The notes beneath the pieces were generated by a model. That model did not search any database, had not been told where the DNA came from, and was given only the letters and a program-made list of their open reading frames with translations. Below are positions 55,393-64,000 of a DNA stretch of 64,000 nucleotides, one piece after another. Position numbers and translations under genes: made by a program. Source of the stretch: Thunnus maccoyii (lineage: Eukaryota > Chordata > Actinopteri > Scombriformes > Scombridae); NCBI RefSeq assembly GCF_910596095.1, contig NC_056553.1, positions 1,457,170 to 1,521,169 of the forward strand. Reading direction: 5' to 3'. Within the stretch, counting starts at the first letter, position 1. Each line of letters begins with the position of its first letter.

Positions 55393-56605
55393 GCTCTTTA
55401 ATCTCAGGACGTTGTAGCTGCTGGTTGGAGTATTCAGACTGAAAACAGCCCTGCGTTAAAATAAATAAATGTTGCTTCAGTTTGAGTGACAGATCCATGA
55501 GTTTAAAGGTTTATCAGACACCAAAACACTGCATAGAAGTCTATAATTAAAATAGTTTATAATACTCCGGTAAACAATAGAAATGCAGCATTTTAGTTAC
55601 TGTGCATTACTGATTAAACAAGATGTAACTGTTTTAGCGGTGCTAGTAGCTTGATATTCTTACTGTAAAACGATGCTAATATCCCTGTTTCCAGTGTTTA
55701 TGCTAAGCTAAGCTAAGCTATCCAGCTGCTAGCTCCACATGTGGATGGAACGTACAGATGTGAGAGCGGTATCAAACTTTTTTTATCCAACTCTCAGCAA
55801 GAAAAATATGTCAAAATATTCATTTAAAATCGTCCCAGAGCAGCATCCCGAGACAAAAGCTGCCAGAGTTGACTTCACTGAAGGATTGCTAAAGTTCCTC
55901 TGAGTTTATTTTCATCACTCTGAGTTCATTTTATGATTTATAGGCCGTCTCATCTCAGTGTGACTAAGGAGAGTCTGTGTGAAGAGATAAATGCAGAGAG
56001 AAGAAATAAAGACAAAACAGGAAACACAGAAAAGATGGAATAACTTTTAAAAAAAAAAGATCAAACATGTGAAACAGTGAGAAAAAAACATGAAACAGTG
56101 GTGAAGTGAAGACAGACCGAGGAGTGAGATGAAGAAGTGCAGAGATGTGTGAGGATGAAGGGCGGGGTCTCACTGACCGTCATCACAGCTGAAAACAGGA
56201 AGCGTGAGTCACCTTCAAACTCTGAACATCACGACTCTTCAGATGAATTTAAAACAGTGTGAAAAACAGCTGGAAGACACAGATCATATCTGGTCAACAC
56301 TTTATAATATGGGTACATTATTATCAGTAATTAATGTGTTAATGGATTACATCATCATCTCATGAGGGTTCAACACCAGAAAACCAAAAAAAAAAACAGA
56401 ATATGTCCCTCAATGCAGACATGAAGGAGATGTGGAGCAAATCGAGGTAAAGACGCCAGTAAAAAATGTGTTTATATCAATGAAACTGGAGTTCTTCTGA
56501 AATCTGAGTCTGATTAGTCAGATTTCCACTTAAATGTAGTGCAAGTTTTCACCAAATATCCAGAAAAACCATCAGAAGAAAATGTTTTTTGCATCCTCTG
56601 CTTGT
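55393..56605. other. No gene recognised
   Basis: Contains TATGCTAAGCTAAGCTAAGC at about 55698-55717, the inverted cousin of the TTAGCTTAGC word that flanks the minisatellite at 25555-25941. Otherwise unstructured. Confidence 0.45.
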
Positions 56606-56782
56606 TGTGTGAATATCAGCAGATAAACAGCAGGAGGCGCTAATCCTCCAGGCGCTGCCGTTAAACCGCTGCAGAAGAAGAAGAAGACACAACGAGACGG
56701 CGTCAGTAAAAGAGCGGCGACAGTCGAAGCTCAAACGATGGAAAACGTGGTGGAAACATGACGTTTCTGCTTGTTTCATGTA
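56606..56782 (-). repeat. Interspersed repeat family G, copy 2
   Basis: Reverse-complement partner of 40250-40412. It carries an ACAGCAGGAGGCGCT site at 56627-56641, a near match to the CTCF core that parallels the full match in copy 1. The reverse frame at 56549-56779 is within it. Confidence 0.75.
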
Positions 56783-57955
56783 TCGATGTGAGGAAGGTTA
56801 CAGTCTCCTCATCATCGCTCCACACAGATCTGATGTTTTCAGCTCTTCGGCGACGTTTCGGTCGTTAAGTCATAAGTCAAATAACATCTTTAGCTCTAAA
56901 ACTTTCCCCTTTTATACACTTGAACGACTTGAAGTTCATCACTTCCTCGAAGCAGTCTGGCTGTAAAAAAGTGTTTTCATTTAGTCGACCACAGAAACGC
57001 TCCTGATGTGTTTTTACTGTTTGCCATCAATCACCGCCGCCGTGCTTTCAGATGACGGCGGCGGCTGCAGGTCCTCATGTTGGAGCTGAAGCATCACTTC
57101 AGGAAGACTTTTCATTTAGCAGCTGCTGAGCTGTTTGGCAGCCGGACACATGGAGCTGCTGTGTATCCGTGGAGACAGGTGGGTTCCTCATTCCTCTGCT
57201 CTCTGTTTTCCAGTATTCCTCTTTTTTTTTTCTCTCCGCCTGTTTTATCGTCTTCCCTCCTGCTCTCACGCCTGATGGCGGCGTCACCTCTCCTCTCTCG
57301 CTGCAGCTCCAGCGGGACCAGTGCAAACAGGCGGACTGATACTGGTCAACAAACAGCTGCCATCAGAGTGGTGTTTGTGTCCACCTGATGAAGTCCAACA
57401 TCCTCACTGTCTACACGCAGCAGCGTCTCACACTAATCATCCGACGGATCGCTACGACATTTTGGCGATCCGCTGATGTTCCCTCTAGCGCCATCATGAG
57501 GTTGACGTTGTAGCTTTCGATTAAAAATATCTGCACAACACATCGATGGAAAGACTCGTCTGTTTCTGCAGTAATGGAAGAAACTGTTGGAATCTCTGGG
57601 AGTCAAATATAATTTGGACTTAAATGGACAACAGCTGTTCACAAATGACTGAACTGGGAACATTAGGCATGAATTGAATCCATGTACCAATAATTATCAT
57701 TTTATTTCACTGTATTTTTTCTCTTATTATGTAAGAGTGCTGTGCTTCCTTTTTTTTTCTTTTATGGGCCGGTCCTGTAACGTCCTGCTTTGTTTGTCTT
57801 TGGGAAACTTCTGATTAACATTTGATAAATAAATAACAAGTTGAAATCTAAATAAATAAATATCTTAACAGCTATTGGATGGATTCATCTGATCCTCTGA
57901 CTTTTCATGTATCACCACCATCTGGTCAACATTTCATTTTGTTCAACACTTGTGC
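56783..57955. other. No gene recognised; CGG-rich patch near 57045
   Basis: A GACGGCGGCGGCTGC patch at 57054-57068 precedes a 103-codon frame (57077-57388) whose first 35 residues (KHHFRKTFHLAAAELFG) end at a CAG|GTGGGT donor-like word (57179). After that it is pyrimidine-rich. I cannot assign it. Confidence 0.35.
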
Positions 57956-57956
57956 T

Positions 57957-58375
57957 TCAGCTGCACTTTGCTAGTTAGCAAATGTTAGCATGCTAACACG
58001 CTAAACCAACACAGTTAACAAGGTAAATATTATACCTGCTAAACTAGCTTCTCATCATCATCGTCATCATCGTTATTGTGATCAGAATGAAACATGAGTT
58101 TCATTTTCGTTTAATTTAAAACTGAACACTTTATGACCAAAAACCTGCAAAACTAATGACATCAAGCCTCAGCTGCACTTTGCTAATTAGCAAATGTTAG
58201 CATGCTAACACACTACGCCAACACAGTTAACATGGTTAACATTATATACATTATAAGTTAACATTATACTTGCTAAACTAGCTTCTCATCATCGTCATCA
58301 TCATTATTGTGGTCAGAAGAAATCATTTGCTGCTCAGAGTGAAACATGAGCGTTTAATTTAAAACTCTACTAGAC
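57957..58375 (+). repeat. Tandem duplication of a roughly 210-bp segment
   Basis: Two adjacent copies start CAGCTGCACTTTGCTA (57959 and 58171; 212 bp apart). Both hold GCAAATGTTAGCATGCTAAC, CAACACAGTTAACA, TGCTAAACTAGCTTCTCATC and GTTTAATTTAAAACT. Copy 2 has a small extra ACATTATA duplication. The core is a fish repeat I remember. Confidence 0.85.
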
Positions 58376-58417
58376 TTTATTAGGACAGTTTTGCAAATTA
58401 TTATTTTTCATGATTCC

Positions 58418-58705
58418 AGGGCTGCAACTAATGATTTCTTTCATTATCAATGATTCTGCTGAACATTTTCTCAATTAAATGATTAATCATTTAGTCTATA
58501 AAATCTTTAAAAATGCTCGTCAGTTTCCTAACATCCAAGGTGACATCAGTAACTTGCTAGTTCTCCTGAACAACACATGAAAACCTTAAAATTTGTAGTT
58601 TACTGGAGAAGAAATTAAAAAAAAAACAACAAATGTGTGAAATTGAGAAGCTGGAACAAGAGAAAGTTTCTGTCGATCGATTAATCGACTGATTGTTTCA
58701 GCTCT
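58418..58705 (+). mobile_element. MITE family H, copy 4 in window order
   Basis: Begins AGGGCTGCAACTAATGATTT and ends TGATTGTTTCAGCTCT, giving inverted termini AG(G/A)GCTG.../...CAGCTCT. Confidence 0.75.
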
Positions 58706-59067
58706 ACATGATTCTGTAAAAGAAACATAACGTTAGCATCAAGCTAACGGTGGGGCGGCGGTTCCGTGTAGACAGATTCGATGGAGCAGCTGAAGTGGAT
58801 CTTTTAGTTTGTAGATTGTAAACTTTATTTTAGTGACATCTGATGACTATATGTTCAACATTTAACTGTTTTTACTTGCAAAAGTACTTTACAGACATTA
58901 CAGCGTTGCATGCTGGTTATAAGTGACGGTTTGTTTACGTCCGTCTGCACGTGTTGAAACACGGATGATGTTGGATTTCCTGCAGATCTTTGTATCATTT
59001 TAAGGATCAGAGAGTCTCTCTAAAGTCTTTCTGTTGAATCCATCTCCGTCTCGTTTTCCTCCGACAG
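58706..59067. other. No feature recognised
   Basis: Unique-looking sequence. Its right edge is a pyrimidine tract ending CCGACAG, a plausible splice acceptor. Confidence 0.4.
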
Positions 59068-59163
59068 AAACAACAACGGAAAAAGAGGAAGAGGAAAAAA
59101 GACGAGTGAAGCAGCGCTGCCACGGCAACCAAGTGTACACATCCTGTCCAGACTGGAGTCGAC

Positions 59164-59165
<2 letters not shown>
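59068..59165 (+). CDS. Weak candidate exon between splice-like signals
   Basis: Pyrimidine tract plus CAG acceptor (ending 59067), 98 bp open in two frames, then CAG|GTGTGT (donor-like, but made by a GT microsatellite). One frame reads EEEEKRRVKQRCHGNQVYTS, the other is Lys/Arg-rich then ALPRQPSVHI. I recognise neither. Chance is the more likely explanation. Confidence 0.15.
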
Positions 59166-59216
<51 letters not shown>

Positions 59217-59587
59217 CGTCAGACAGATTCTGTGCTTGTCAACTTCTTATTGGCTACCGGCGTGCAGAGCAGTGCATCCTGCTTTAATGTTAAATCCAGC
59301 TGCTGCAGCTGCACAACACCCCCCCCCTACCCCCCCCCCACCCCTCTATCCGGCCCACATCAGGAAGTGGTTTCCAAAGAAACTCCCGCTGGACGTCATA
59401 TGAGGGAGTCCCGAGCCCCGTGTGTGTGTGTGTGTGTGTGTGTGTTTCCGTCATAAACACCTCACACACTCTCCAGGCTGCAGCTGAACCTGCAACTCGT
59501 CCCTGTTGCCTTTAATTTACAGACTGAGTCGCCCTGCTGCTTCACACTGATCTGTGTGTGTGTGTGTGTGTGTGCGTGTGTGTGTGT
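59166..59587. repeat. GT microsatellites and C-runs
   Basis: GT at 59166-59214, C-runs (C9, C9, C4) at 59318-59345, GT at 59420-59445 and TG at 59553-59587. Confidence 0.95.
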
Positions 59588-59601
59588 ACTCGTATATCTA
59601 T

Positions 59602-59720
59602 CTTTCTGAGGACCACCGCTAGGAGGACATTTCTGCAGTGTTTGGTTGGCTGTTTGGGGGTTTCAGGGTTAAGTTATGTAGTTGTGATGGTTCAGGTTGG
59701 GGGTCGGGGGGGTTTGACCC
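59602..59720 (-). repeat. Interspersed repeat family K, copy 2
   Basis: CTGAGGACCACCGCTAGGAG then AGGACATTT, CAGGGTTAAG and GGTTCAGGTTGGGGG. This is the opposite-sense arrangement to 10088-10275. Confidence 0.45.
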
Positions 59721-59857
59721 GGACTGCTTTAGAGAGATACGTCGCTGTCACATGACCTTGTGCCTTGCGCATCTTTCACCAGTAAACAAGGTTGTTGTCA
59801 GATGATGGAGCTCCACTGGAGAAAGAGTAAGAGTTGATTTTATAGTTGATCAACAGG

Positions 59858-60128
59858 TTTAGAGCTCCAACTGATGATTATTTTCATCAGTGATTATTCT
59901 GTCAATTATTTTCTTGATTAACTGATCAGTTGTTTGGTTTATAAAATGTTTCCCAAAGTCCAAGACGTCTACAAATCAAAGATCTTCAGTTTACTGTCAC
60001 AGAGACTAAAGAAACCAGAAAATATTCACATTTAAGAAGCTGAATCAGAGAATTTATTTCTTAAAAAAATAGTCAAAACTATTATAAAAATAGTTGGCAA
60101 CTAATCAATTAAGTATTACAGCTCTAAA
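59858..60128 (+). mobile_element. MITE family H, copy 5 in window order (best termini)
   Basis: The perfect 9-bp ends TTTAGAGCT (59858-59866) and AGCTCTAAA (60120-60128) are inverted. The interior keeps AACTGATCAGTTGTTTGGTT, CAGTTTACTGTCACAGAGAC and AAAGAAACCAGAAAATATTC. 271 bp, no coding capacity. Confidence 0.8.
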
Positions 60129-61049
60129 CTGGTTCTTGTTGATCCACTGTCAGAAGGAGAGTAAACCACCTGATGGCTCCATCAAAACCAGCTGATACAG
60201 AAGAAGAAAGGTTGACAGTTTCAGGAAGAGTGGACATGCCCTTTTTAAACAAAACTATCCCAAACACATGAAGAAGAACCACAAAATTGAAACAGCTGAA
60301 GTCTTGATATCAAGACTGCAGCAGAATAACTGTAAAATCAAACATTTTCAACAACGAAGACAGTGAAGAACTCACTGATGAAGACTCACAGTGTTTCCAC
60401 CTGCACATCAAGGACTCAGTTACACAACAAATTAATACAGAAACACTGTTCATGTACATAAATATCACCATGTAGTGCAGCCTCACTGGACCTTTGATGT
60501 GGTGATAATTGGGTAAATGGACCTTTAAGTCTCTGTGAAGTGCATATTATGGTCCTCACATGTATAGAAGTGTGTGTATGTGTGTGTGTGTGTTTCTCGT
60601 CATTGTCACTCAGTGTAATAATAACTCCTGATCCAGAATAATCAAGCATGGTATTGGTTTTAATGATCATCTGTCATCAGGTTACCGAGGCGGCGACATC
60701 TGGATTGACAGGTGGTGTCGATCCTCTGGCGGCCATATTGGAGGTCCTCAGCTCTCTGACCAGCTGAAGAAGCCGAATCCAAACGTCCAGGATCCATTTA
60801 TTCATTCATATCGCAGCTGCTGGGTGACAACAATCTGCACAGAAATACAGAAAATACAAATGTTACGTTTGTCCTGAAGGTGGCGCTTGAGGAAAAACTC
60901 ATTCAGAGATTTTGTAGTTGACAGGATGTCTCACTCTGGATATAAGTTGCTGGATGAAATAACAAACTTACCAGTATCGTTATTGTTGAGGAAACTGGAA
61001 CATTTTTTCTTTTCACGAGGGTTTGAGCAGGTTCACACAGACGTGACCA
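60129..61049. other. No gene recognised; CTCF-like word at 60873-60887
   Basis: A short TG tract lies at 60572-60592. CCTGAAGGTGGCGCT at 60873 matches the CTCF core at 13 of 15. The 78-codon frame at 60887-61123 runs into the hAT-like repeat. Confidence 0.4.
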
Positions 61050-61265
61050 AACCACTGGTTTCATCTTTAACAATGTGTTTATCCATTATCCACTATTATC
61101 CATTGTGTCAAATCTTCATCTGAAAAGTAACTAAAGCTGTCAAATAAATGTAGTGGAGTAGAAAGTACAATATTTCCCTCTGAAATGTAGAAAGTAGCAT
61201 CACATGGAAATACTCAAGTAAAGTACAGAACTTGAGTAAATGTATTTAGTTACTTTGCATCACTG
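61050..61265 (-). mobile_element. hAT-like non-autonomous element (second copy of the 8339-9131 family)
   Basis: The right end ...TTGCATCACTG is the complement of CAGTGATGCAA. The interior matches 8339-8450 reversed: CAAATCTTCATCTGAAAAGT and AACTAAAGCTGTCAAATAAA. At the left it ends in CCACTGGTTTCATC, complement of GATGAAACCAGTGG, the same junction at which the MITE sits in the first copy. Confidence 0.65.
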
Positions 61266-61455
61266 GGTTTACAGGCGAACCCACTGCGGCTACAGTCAGT
61301 ATTATATAACCCTTGAAACTATAACTATCATTTATATGAACTGATGTGAAGTCAGACTGTGACCTGTCAGTGTTACCAAACGTTATATTAGTCTTTGTCT
61401 CTCATATAACTGTGTCTGTGTTCAACATTAGGCTGGACAAAAAGCCTTCAGTTTC

Positions 61456-61457
<2 letters not shown>

Positions 61458-61503
<46 letters not shown>
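61458..61503. repeat. (CA)n microsatellite
   Basis: About 23 perfect CA units. Confidence 0.97.
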
Positions 61504-61505
<2 letters not shown>

Positions 61506-61629
61506 CAGATGTCGGGGAATAAGGGACACTTAAAGAGCTGGTGAGTTACGTACATCCGAATTTCTCTCTCACACACACACCGAGTTCAACACAGAGGCAG
61601 CCAACTGGGCGGCCGAGCATGACGAGAAC

Positions 61630-61687
61630 AGAGAGAGAAAGAGAGAGAGAGAGAGAGATGAAGACCCTGCAGCAGCAGCAGCAGCAG
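61630..61687 (+). repeat. (GA)n and (CAG)6 repeats
   Basis: GA-rich tract 61630-61658 with one AAA break, then (CAG)6 at 61670-61687. They fall in a 131-codon frame (61541-61936) that then enters the mariner MITE, so no gene is called. Confidence 0.95.
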
Positions 61688-61790
61688 TGTCTGTACACAG
61701 CTTTCTGTTCTCACCATCTGCAAAACACACACAAACAAACATCAAACAAACTGTTTTCCAAACTGCAGAAGATTTTTCTTATTTCCTACA

Positions 61791-61909
61791 TACACTACAT
61801 GGTCAAAAGTATGTGGACAGTCCTGTTCTGTGCACAAATCCAGCTCCGTTTCCCCCAGTTTTTTGTGGAGGAACTTCAGCTGTCCACATACTTTTGGCCA
61901 TGTGATGTA
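61791..61909. mobile_element. Tc1/mariner-type MITE, 119 bp
   Basis: The left terminus (61791-61819) contains GGTCAAAAGTATGTGGACA and the right terminus (61881-61909) its complement TGTCCACATACTTTTGGCCA. Both ends carry TA. I remember the ATGGCCAAAAGTATGTGGACA end from a frequent fish mariner-like MITE. Highly shortened: only about 60 bp separates the arms. Confidence 0.85.
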
Positions 61910-62408
61910 TTAAGGGCTTCAACAAATCATTCTTAAGCTAGGATTTTAACTCTGAACTCCCCAAATCATCACTGCTGCTCTGCCTCGTTAAGCTAAAAGC
62001 GGTGAGTGATGAAGCTGTTGACCTTCAGTACGTCGACTTTAACGCTGCGTTCATGTTGACGTCATGTGAGACGTGACGTCACGGCGCAGCTCATGAGGGT
62101 TGTACGATTACTGTCACAAAGTCCTTTACAGTAAAAACACAAACGTCTTTATGTTGATGTTAAAGCTGTTTACAGTGACGCTGATACGACATGAATGCAG
62201 CATAGCGACTCATATTCAGCGCTACGGCAGGGAAGCATCACTTCATCACATGTTAAAGTAATGTGATTACTTTTTTTTAATAACAGCAGTGTAAGAGACT
62301 ACCATTTGAATCCAGTTATCCCAGTAATCCTCCATTATTTGGATGGTTTTGGGGTTGATATCAGTGAGACCTTTGTTGCAGGAGCAGCTGGTCTCTACCA
62401 AGAGACTG
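61910..62408. other. No feature recognised
   Basis: Contains a GACGTCATGTGAGACGTGACGTCACGG-type region at 62060-62086 with two palindromic GACGTC words (CRE-like TGACGTCA at 62077). No gene attached. Confidence 0.45.
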
Positions 62409-63009
62409 ACCCCGGGATTCCACCGGGCGCATGTGCACCGCGTTCCGGGTCCGACGCGGTTTTGCTCCGTCCTCTGCACGGCGCCCTATTCCACCAGGAG
62501 CGTGTCAGAAGCGGAGCATCTTCACTGCGGGGAAGCCATCCGCTGTTTAAAGTCAGTTGCACTCCTACTACAGTACTTACAACAACCTAGTCAACGCTGA
62601 TAAAGTCCCTTAAGGCTACCGTAATTACTGTAGTAGCAGGGCAACTAAACTGCCCAATTTTGTTAACTTGCTCAGCTTTCGTTGATTTGGTCATTTTCCT
62701 TTGTGCTTCTACTATGGTTCAGTAGGCTAAGTAGTTAAAGGAGTCTGCACGGGGTGTTTTATTTTGAAAATTGACCAGATGCTCAATGCTGTTTCTGTGT
62801 CTGACTTCCTGCCCAGCTCCATCTGCTCTGTGCTGCTTGACGCAGCCTCCGTAAAAAATAGACGAGGCGCCTATCTTTAGCGCAGCGGAGCGGAGAGCTG
62901 CCTCTGGGACGCTTCTGAAACGCGGCGTGCCCGGTGGAATCGGATGCATTGACTAGAGCGGCCGCGATCAGCTCCGGCAGCCGCATCGCGCCCGGTGGAA
63001 TTTAGGGGT
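62409..63009. mobile_element. TIR DNA element with ATTCCACCGGGCGC ends
   Basis: The left end ACCCCGGGATTCCACCGGGC and right-end complement ACCCCTAAATTCCACCGGGC share 17 of 20 bases. A third internal copy of the end (GCCCGGTGGAATC, 62930-62942) lies 60 bp inside the right terminus. About 600 bp. Overlapping frames on both strands (62306-62590, 62343-62600, 62719-62949, 62783-62986) are within it. The superfamily is not assigned. Confidence 0.7.
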
Positions 63010-63082
63010 GAGAATAACTCCAGACCGTCAACCCAAGAAAAACGACACAACAGGTCGCGATGTGTAGTTAGTTTGAGTGACA

Positions 63083-63097
63083 GCTGCCATCTAGCGG
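63083..63097 (-). promoter_or_regulatory. CTCF-like motif (14 of 15), minus strand
   Basis: The minus strand reads CCGCTAGATGGCAGC, one mismatch from the CTCF core. Confidence 0.5.
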
Positions 63098-63109
63098 TCG
63101 TAGTAACTG

Positions 63110-63550
63110 TTCAGATGATGTTTATATATCAGGGATGTGCAGAGAGCTCAGTGTTTGTATCTGTTGAGGCCACAAAATTATTTGTATTTGTATTCAAACA
63201 AAAGTGGAAAGAGGCTTAAAAATCCTGTTTTTGTTTTTATTACGCTTTTAATTTCAGAAAATTAAAAATGAAAATTAAAGTGATGTCCAAATTAAGAAAA
63301 TGCGCGTCATGTAGCAGGTGGATGTGACTCCCCTCATTGAGACCTGCTGATATGCTTGTCCTGCTGCTATTTTTTTTTCTTCCCCAAAAACTAATAATTT
63401 TAAAAATATTTGTATGAAACAAATATTCGTTAAAAAAAAACAAAAAACAACACTATTTGTGCTTTGCTGAATAACGTATTTGTATTCGGGCACACCGCTA
63501 GTTTATATATATGTGGACAGATTTCCTCATTCAGAGGAGGAAGCTGGAAT
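63110..63550. other. No gene recognised
   Basis: AT-rich with short A and T runs. Two overlapping reverse frames (63240-63443, 63275-63493) carry no recognisable content. Confidence 0.45.
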
Positions 63551-63825
63551 CGTCCCCTAACCTTTAACCCCGTGGTTATTATTGTAGCCATGACGACGAA
63601 GGCGGCCTAACTTTAAGGAAGTAGTAACTTTAACCCACCACACGTTCCTCTAACCTTTAACAAAGTGATCATTTTAACCCAAACCATCATCTTTAAACCC
63701 AACCAGACCTGAACCACAGCGCCGCCACATCATCAAACATCATTATTGATTAACAGTGAGTCGTTCTGGAGTCACATGATCGAACCAGGTATCTGCAGGT
63801 TCATTTGGAGGACTGGTTGAGTAGC
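63551..63825 (+). repeat. Interspersed repeat family F, copy 3
   Basis: Colinear with 7348-7640 (AACAAAGTGATCATTTTAAC, ACCAGACCTGAACCACAGCG, CGCCACATCA, GAGTCACATGATC), with a TCGTTCTGGAGTCACATGAT block shared with the 24555 copy. Confidence 0.8.
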
Positions 63826-64000
63826 TCACAGGTTGTTATATTTATTAACTAATGACTGAATCAGGATTAAAAAGCATCAGTTTTATGTGAGGGTGTGTGA
63901 ACCTGCAGAGTGTTAAACCACAACGACTCCTTTTCTTCTTCTACACCTGTTAAACACAGAGGACGGAAAATCTGTGGAGGCTTTCAGCTGTAGAATGACA

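Overview
The window looks like teleost (probably spiny-rayed fish) nuclear DNA that is non-coding or nearly so. The reasons are very dense long (CA/TG)n microsatellites, several interspersed repeats I remember as typical of fish genomes (hAT-like and Tc1/mariner-like short elements, an L2-type LINE, a fish-style solo LTR), clear vertebrate CTCF-type motifs, a short interstitial telomeric tract, and no long open reading frame. No bacterial operons, RNA genes, CRISPR arrays or complete protein-coding genes are visible. Almost every open frame is either a read-through of a CA/TG run or a piece of an interspersed repeat.

Layout. 1-12 kb: microsatellites, family A repeat copies, family B, F and I copies, a nested hAT-type MITE (8443-8774) and a strong CTCF-like site (7836). 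12.4-14.5 kb: a 21-bp minisatellite that reads as heptads, then a long pyrimidine-rich strand. 14.5-22.3 kb: microsatellites, GATA repeat, a mariner-like MITE, a third family A copy and CpG-richer patches. 22.4-25.4 kb: degraded LINE 3' end, family H MITE and a 200-bp interrupted CA tract. 25.5-26 kb: a 31-unit 12/13-bp minisatellite. 26-30 kb: mostly unique AT-rich DNA with one CpG-rich candidate exon (about 28.68-28.92 kb). 30.5-37.8 kb: family C copies, an LTR-like fragment, a long foldback element, an L2-type reverse-transcriptase relic, and a TIR element with a family C copy nested in it. 39.7-40.7 kb: a solo LTR with perfect 5-bp target duplication next to family G. 43-46.8 kb: interstitial telomeric repeat, a second reverse-transcriptase relic and a foldback MITE. 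48.1-49.5 kb: a broken C2H2 zinc-finger pseudogene and a minisatellite with exact 65-bp higher-order period. 50-64 kb: second copies of families B, I, C, J, G, F and K, three family H MITEs, a mariner MITE, a TIR element and more microsatellites.

Because no gene could be established, there is no pathway to reconstruct. The window is either a large intergenic block or a long intron. The most informative content is the transposon archaeology: nesting orders, target duplications, repeats seeding minisatellites, and mobile copies carrying CTCF-like sites. Family letters (A to L) are my own labels for sequences that recur inside this window, so recurrence is directly visible. Their assignment to named superfamilies is from memory and is marked as such. 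I found no convincing new biological system.
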